Shown here: positions 40,169-42,752 of the stretch, piece after piece
Layout of the letters: each line of letters starts with the position of its first letter
Position numbering within the stretch: position 1 is the stretch's first letter
NCBI GenBank assembly: GCA_034435675.1
Contig: DAOTWP010000150.1
Span: 1 to 42,752 of the forward strand
From: DAOTWP01 sp034435675
GTDB taxonomy: Bacteria > Chloroflexota > Anaerolineae > Aggregatilineales > Phototrophicaceae
DNA: 42,752 nucleotides
Reading direction: 5' to 3'
Translations under genes and position numbers: made by a program
The notes under the pieces: model-generated
Databases searched by the model: none
What the model saw: only the letters and a program-made list of their open reading frames with translations
Told to the model about the DNA's origin: nothing

Positions 40169-40414
40169 TTGAACCTTGCCGATTTCGTCCAGCAGTTGTT
40201 CACCGACATTCAGGGTGCGGCGCAGATCATCGCGCCCATCGCCGCCGTCATCGGGTTTCTCGGTCTGGGGTTGATGTATATGGGGTCAAGCTGGCCCATC
40301 ATCGGGGACTGGAAGAAGGACAATCCCAAAGCCGCCAATCAGGTGGTGGTGGGCTTGCTCTTCGTCATCTTCGCCTCCAGCGTCACCACCCTCATCACCT
40401 TCGGCGCTCCCTAA
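40169..40414 (+). CDS. VirB2/TrbC-like pilin subunit
   Basis: An 81-residue protein with two membrane segments (AAQIIAPIAAVIGFLGLGLMYM and QVVVGLLFVIFASSVTTLI) joined by a short charged loop (DWKKDNPKAAN). This is the layout of VirB2/TrbC-type pilin or channel subunits in conjugation systems. The start is TTG at 40169, with a strong GAGGAG 8 bases upstream. It is the first gene of the second transfer unit and precedes the VirB3-like and VirB4 genes, as in many conjugation operons. No classical signal peptide cleavage site is evident. Confidence 0.75.
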   Translation: MNLADFVQQLFTDIQGAAQIIAPIAAVIGFLGLGLMYMGSSWPIIGDWKKDNPKAANQVVVGLLFVIFASSVTTLITFGAP

Positions 40415-40480
40415 CCCCCATCCCACACGCAGCGCGAAGCGCGGATGCGCTTCGCGCCTTGTCTATCTGAAAGGAATGGC

Positions 40481-40954
40481 ATGGCTGCTGATTTCAAATC
40501 GCACGTGCTGCTGCGCGACGAGAAGGGCGTCTTCGGCATCCCGTTCAAGCGGCTGCTGCTGGCGGGTGTCGTGGGCGGGCTGACCTACACGCTGTTCAAC
40601 CTGACCCTGCCAGGCTGGGCAATCGCTACAGGTGCCTTCGCCGGACTCAGCACCATCATCCTGACCGGCAAACGCGGCGGACTCCCGCTGTGGCAGCGCT
40701 GGTTGTACCGGCTGCGGGGCTGGCTGCTGCTGGCGGCGGCGCGGGATACGCTGGGCTTGTTTGGCAGTCTGGCGAAATCACTGGAACTGCCGGTGGAACT
40801 GGTCAAGCTGGACGCGGCGGTGGTCTTTGCGCCTGCCCAACCAAATTACGACATCGACATGCGCGAATGGGTCACATTCGCTCGCGCTGCTGAAGCGGAT
40901 CGGGATGACGGGCTGGTGTTCGTGGATGCCCCGATGACGGAGGTGATCCGCTAA
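40481..40954 (+). CDS. VirB3/PrgI-like membrane protein
   Basis: A 157-residue protein with a short cytoplasmic N-terminus (KSHVLLRDEKGVFGIPFKRL), two closely spaced membrane segments (about residues 24-55: LLLAGVVGGLTYTLFNLTLP, WAIATGAFAGLSTIIL) and a basic, then acidic soluble tail. Small two-TM proteins directly before a VirB4 gene are typically VirB3 or PrgI equivalents that anchor the ATPase. Start ATG 40481 has AAGGA 5-6 bases upstream. Its stop overlaps the VirB4 start (TAATG), indicating translational coupling. Confidence 0.7.
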   Translation: MAADFKSHVLLRDEKGVFGIPFKRLLLAGVVGGLTYTLFNLTLPGWAIATGAFAGLSTIILTGKRGGLPLWQRWLYRLRGWLLLAAARDTLGLFGSLAKSLELPVELVKLDAAVVFAPAQPNYDIDMREWVTFARAAEADRDDGLVFVDAPMTEVIR

Positions 40955-42752
40955 TGAGTACCGTTCGCACCTTCCTCATCGAACCGTTCGACATCATGCT
41001 GCACGCCACCGAAGAAGGCGTACAGTCGCTTCAGGCGCGTTTCTCAACCTGGCTGCGAACCCTGCGTGAACCGGCGCGGTTTGTCTGCTGGCAGATGCCC
41101 GCTACGCTGAACGACAAGATTAGCAGCCTGAGCCGCAAGGCGCAGGCAGTAGACGACTCACAGCGGCGGGCGCTGCTGATGGAATACCGCCGCCATTTCG
41201 AGAGCCTGAATGACAGCGCCGAGTATCAACGGGCGCTGTGTGGCATGGCGCTGTGGAGTGATCAGAATCCGCGTGCCTTAGCCGGGGGCATGACCTCCGC
41301 CTTTGAAACCCAGGTGGCGGAAGGCGCATGGCCGTCGCTGTTCGAGGGACGCTACGAAATCCGTGAGACACCCTTCTGGCATCTGGCTCCGGCAGGTCGT
41401 CCCGGTGGTCGTCGCTACTGGTCGATTTTGACCAGCTACGAGTTCGCCCCGGCGACCTGGAACTTCTTCCGTCCCCTGCCGCCGCTGCTGCGGCTGAATT
41501 TCCCATTGGCGCTGGCGGTAGACATCTCGAAGACCTATGACCGCAACGCCGCCATTGACGCGCTCGAAGGCATCATTCAAGCCTATCAGGTGCATCTGGC
41601 GGGTGCGACGGGTGAAGACAGTCGCTCGGTACAGCGCATTGCCGACTGCCGCAAGGCGCTACAGGAGATCAACAACGGCGATGCCCTGCACATGATTCAG
41701 TTGACCATCGCCATTGCCGCCGATGACCTGAACACCCTCAAAGAACGGGTGCAAACCGTCGTCAACGAAACGCGGGCGTGGTTTTCGCTGCGGCAGGAGG
41801 TGGGTGAGTTACTCGCTCGTTCCGTCGGCTTTTTCACCGCCAAACGAACGAAAGACATCAACGTTCCCACCACCACCTGGCCTGTTACTTCCCGTGAACT
41901 CGCCGTCATGCTGTCGCCGTTGGGCTATCGTAAGCTGTCGGCGACAGACGGTATCCTGCGCGGCGAAGCAGTGGGCGCATCCTACCCTGTTTTCCACAAC
42001 TCGTGGCGGGATAAACGAGCGACGCACGAAATCTGGGTAGGCGTGTCGGGCTTCGGCAAGACCTTCGGGCTGAACTGCTACCTGACGCGGGAGTACGCCG
42101 AAAACGGGATTCCCTTCGACCTGCTCGAGCCGATGGGACATGGCAAGCACATCGCGGATGCCTTCGGTCTGCCCTGGTACGTGATGAGCGCCAAAGCGAC
42201 GAAGCTCAATCCGCAGGATGTGATGTTTCCGACCCTGATTGAGCAAGTCTCGCACGTCACGCGCATTTATGAGACGGTGCTGGGGCGCACGCTGTCGGGC
42301 GCACAGCGCGAGAACCTGGAACGCGGTTTGCTCGGCGAGGCGCTGGAAATCCTGTATCGTGGTTTCCCCGATCTGAACAAAGTTAGCCCTGAACTTGCGC
42401 CGACCTGCGATGTGGTCTGTGATGTGCTTTCAGGACTGGGCGACAAAGAAGCGACCAAACCCATCGCCAAAAATCTGGCGGATGAGATTGCCGGACTCTG
42501 CACCGGGTCGGGACCCTGGGCGGAATTCCTCAACGGCGCGACCAATGTGGATTTGTCGCGCGGCGGCAGGGAACGGATTGAGCCGCGTGTGTTCAGCTTC
42601 CACGAACTGGAAAGCGACCCGATCTTACAGGCGCTGGCTTACACGCAGGTCTTGAGTGCCATCCGCCGTGACAGCCTGGTCGATGAGCAGCCGCGCATCA
42701 TTGCGGTGGATGAGGTCTACCGCCTGATGCGCCATCCATCGCTGCTGGATTT
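40954..42752 (+). CDS. VirB4/TraC-type conjugation ATPase (partial, runs off the window)
   Basis: The frame is open from ATG 40954 to the window edge (599 complete codons). An N-terminal domain of about 330 residues precedes the ATPase core. Walker A is GVSGFGKT (363-370) and Walker B is RIIAVDE (581-587). The downstream stretch VYRLMRHPSLLD is typical of VirB4 (DExxxLL). VirB4 proteins energise assembly of the transfer channel and pilus and are the most conserved mark of conjugative systems. The C-terminal ~100 or more residues lie outside. The position after VirB2- and VirB3-like genes supports the call. Confidence 0.9.
   Translation, partial: MSTVRTFLIEPFDIMLHATEEGVQSLQARFSTWLRTLREPARFVCWQMPATLNDKISSLSRKAQAVDDSQRRALLMEYRRHFESLNDSAEYQRALCGMALWSDQNPRALAGGMTSAFETQVAEGAWPSLFEGRYEIRETPFWHLAPAGRPGGRRYWSILTSYEFAPATWNFFRPLPPLLRLNFPLALAVDISKTYDRNAAIDALEGIIQAYQVHLAGATGEDSRSVQRIADCRKALQEINNGDALHMIQLTIAIAADDLNTLKERVQTVVNETRAWFSLRQEVGELLARSVGFFTAKRTKDINVPTTTWPVTSRELAVMLSPLGYRKLSATDGILRGEAVGASYPVFHNSWRDKRATHEIWVGVSGFGKTFGLNCYLTREYAENGIPFDLLEPMGHGKHIADAFGLPWYVMSAKATKLNPQDVMFPTLIEQVSHVTRIYETVLGRTLSGAQRENLERGLLGEALEILYRGFPDLNKVSPELAPTCDVVCDVLSGLGDKEATKPIAKNLADEIAGLCTGSGPWAEFLNGATNVDLSRGGRERIEPRVFSFHELESDPILQALAYTQVLSAIRRDSLVDEQPRIIAVDEVYRLMRHPSLLD

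Larger units (their letters stand above)
20745..42752. mobile_element. Left part of an integrative conjugative element (right end outside window)
   Basis: The region opens with a serine recombinase at a tRNA gene. It continues with a regulatory block (HTH, ImmA-like protease, XRE pair, LuxR-like pair) and then with genes resembling type IV secretion parts (VirB6/TrbL-like, VirB2-like, VirB3-like, VirB4). Two TIR cargo genes are interspersed on the opposite strand. No relaxase, coupling protein or repeated tRNA 3' end (attR) occurs before the window ends. The exact left boundary within or near the tRNA is inferred. Confidence 0.75.

Noticed and set aside
20819..42752. Right attachment site (second copy of the tRNA-Arg 3' end)
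   Set aside because: I looked for a repeat of the T-arm and acceptor end to the right and found none in the window; the element probably continues beyond it.

Overview
The window reads as GC-rich bacterial DNA, most likely from the Chloroflexota (Anaerolineae-like). This is an inference from gene style: Thr/Pro-rich lipoproteins and stalks, membrane-anchored beta-propeller proteins, a PknB-like kinase fused to an extracytoplasmic sensor, TIR-domain proteins, and tRNAs without encoded CCA. No rRNA or other phylogenetic marker is present, so the assignment is not proven.

Positions 1 to about 20.7 kb look like host chromosome. In order they hold: a response regulator with a degenerate GGDEF domain; an RhtA/EamA-type exporter; a SHOCT-type membrane protein; a calcineurin-like phosphoesterase; a lipoprotein and beta-propeller pair; an AIM24-family protein; an intergenic region with two MITE-like inverted-repeat elements; a three-gene ABC-2 transporter operon; a Ser/Thr kinase with a sugar-binding-protein-like sensor; a C39-like peptidase; a WD40/SH3-like secreted protein; a polytopic membrane protein; a thioredoxin-fusion protein beside a selenocysteine tRNA; and a TIR-TM-vWA-DUF11 transmembrane protein. 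Short intergenic hairpins with CAGGGGCG-type arms recur in this half.

From the tRNA-Arg(ACG) gene at 20745 to the right edge the window looks like the left part of an integrative conjugative element. A large serine recombinase abuts and overlaps the tRNA. Next comes a control region: a small HTH protein, an ImmA/IrrE-like protease with two membrane proteins, two overlapping XRE regulators, and two tandem LuxR-like regulators with degenerate receivers. Two transcription units resemble a type IV secretion system. One (31.6-37.9 kb) has surface or bitopic proteins and a VirB6/TrbL-like protein. The other (40.2 kb to the edge) has a VirB2-like pilin, a VirB3/PrgI-like protein and a VirB4 ATPase. 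Both units are preceded by the same motif, GTAATCCTACAsCGGTTG-N14-GwTACGCTGA. The relaxase, coupling protein and right attachment site would lie outside the window.

Two cargo genes on the opposite strand flank the first transfer unit. One encodes a TIR-NB-ARC-TPR protein with two C-terminal membrane segments. The other encodes a TIR protein ending in an FGE-sulfatase/C-type-lectin fold whose last ~30 residues look like the variable region of a diversity-generating retroelement (DGR). Immediately downstream of it, on the same strand, is a broken N-terminal fragment of a DGR-type reverse transcriptase (internal stop, +1 insertion, truncation). The most interesting reading is a mobile element carrying TIR effectors, one of which was once diversified by a DGR. 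This is a candidate anti-phage or inter-element conflict system, inferred from architecture only.
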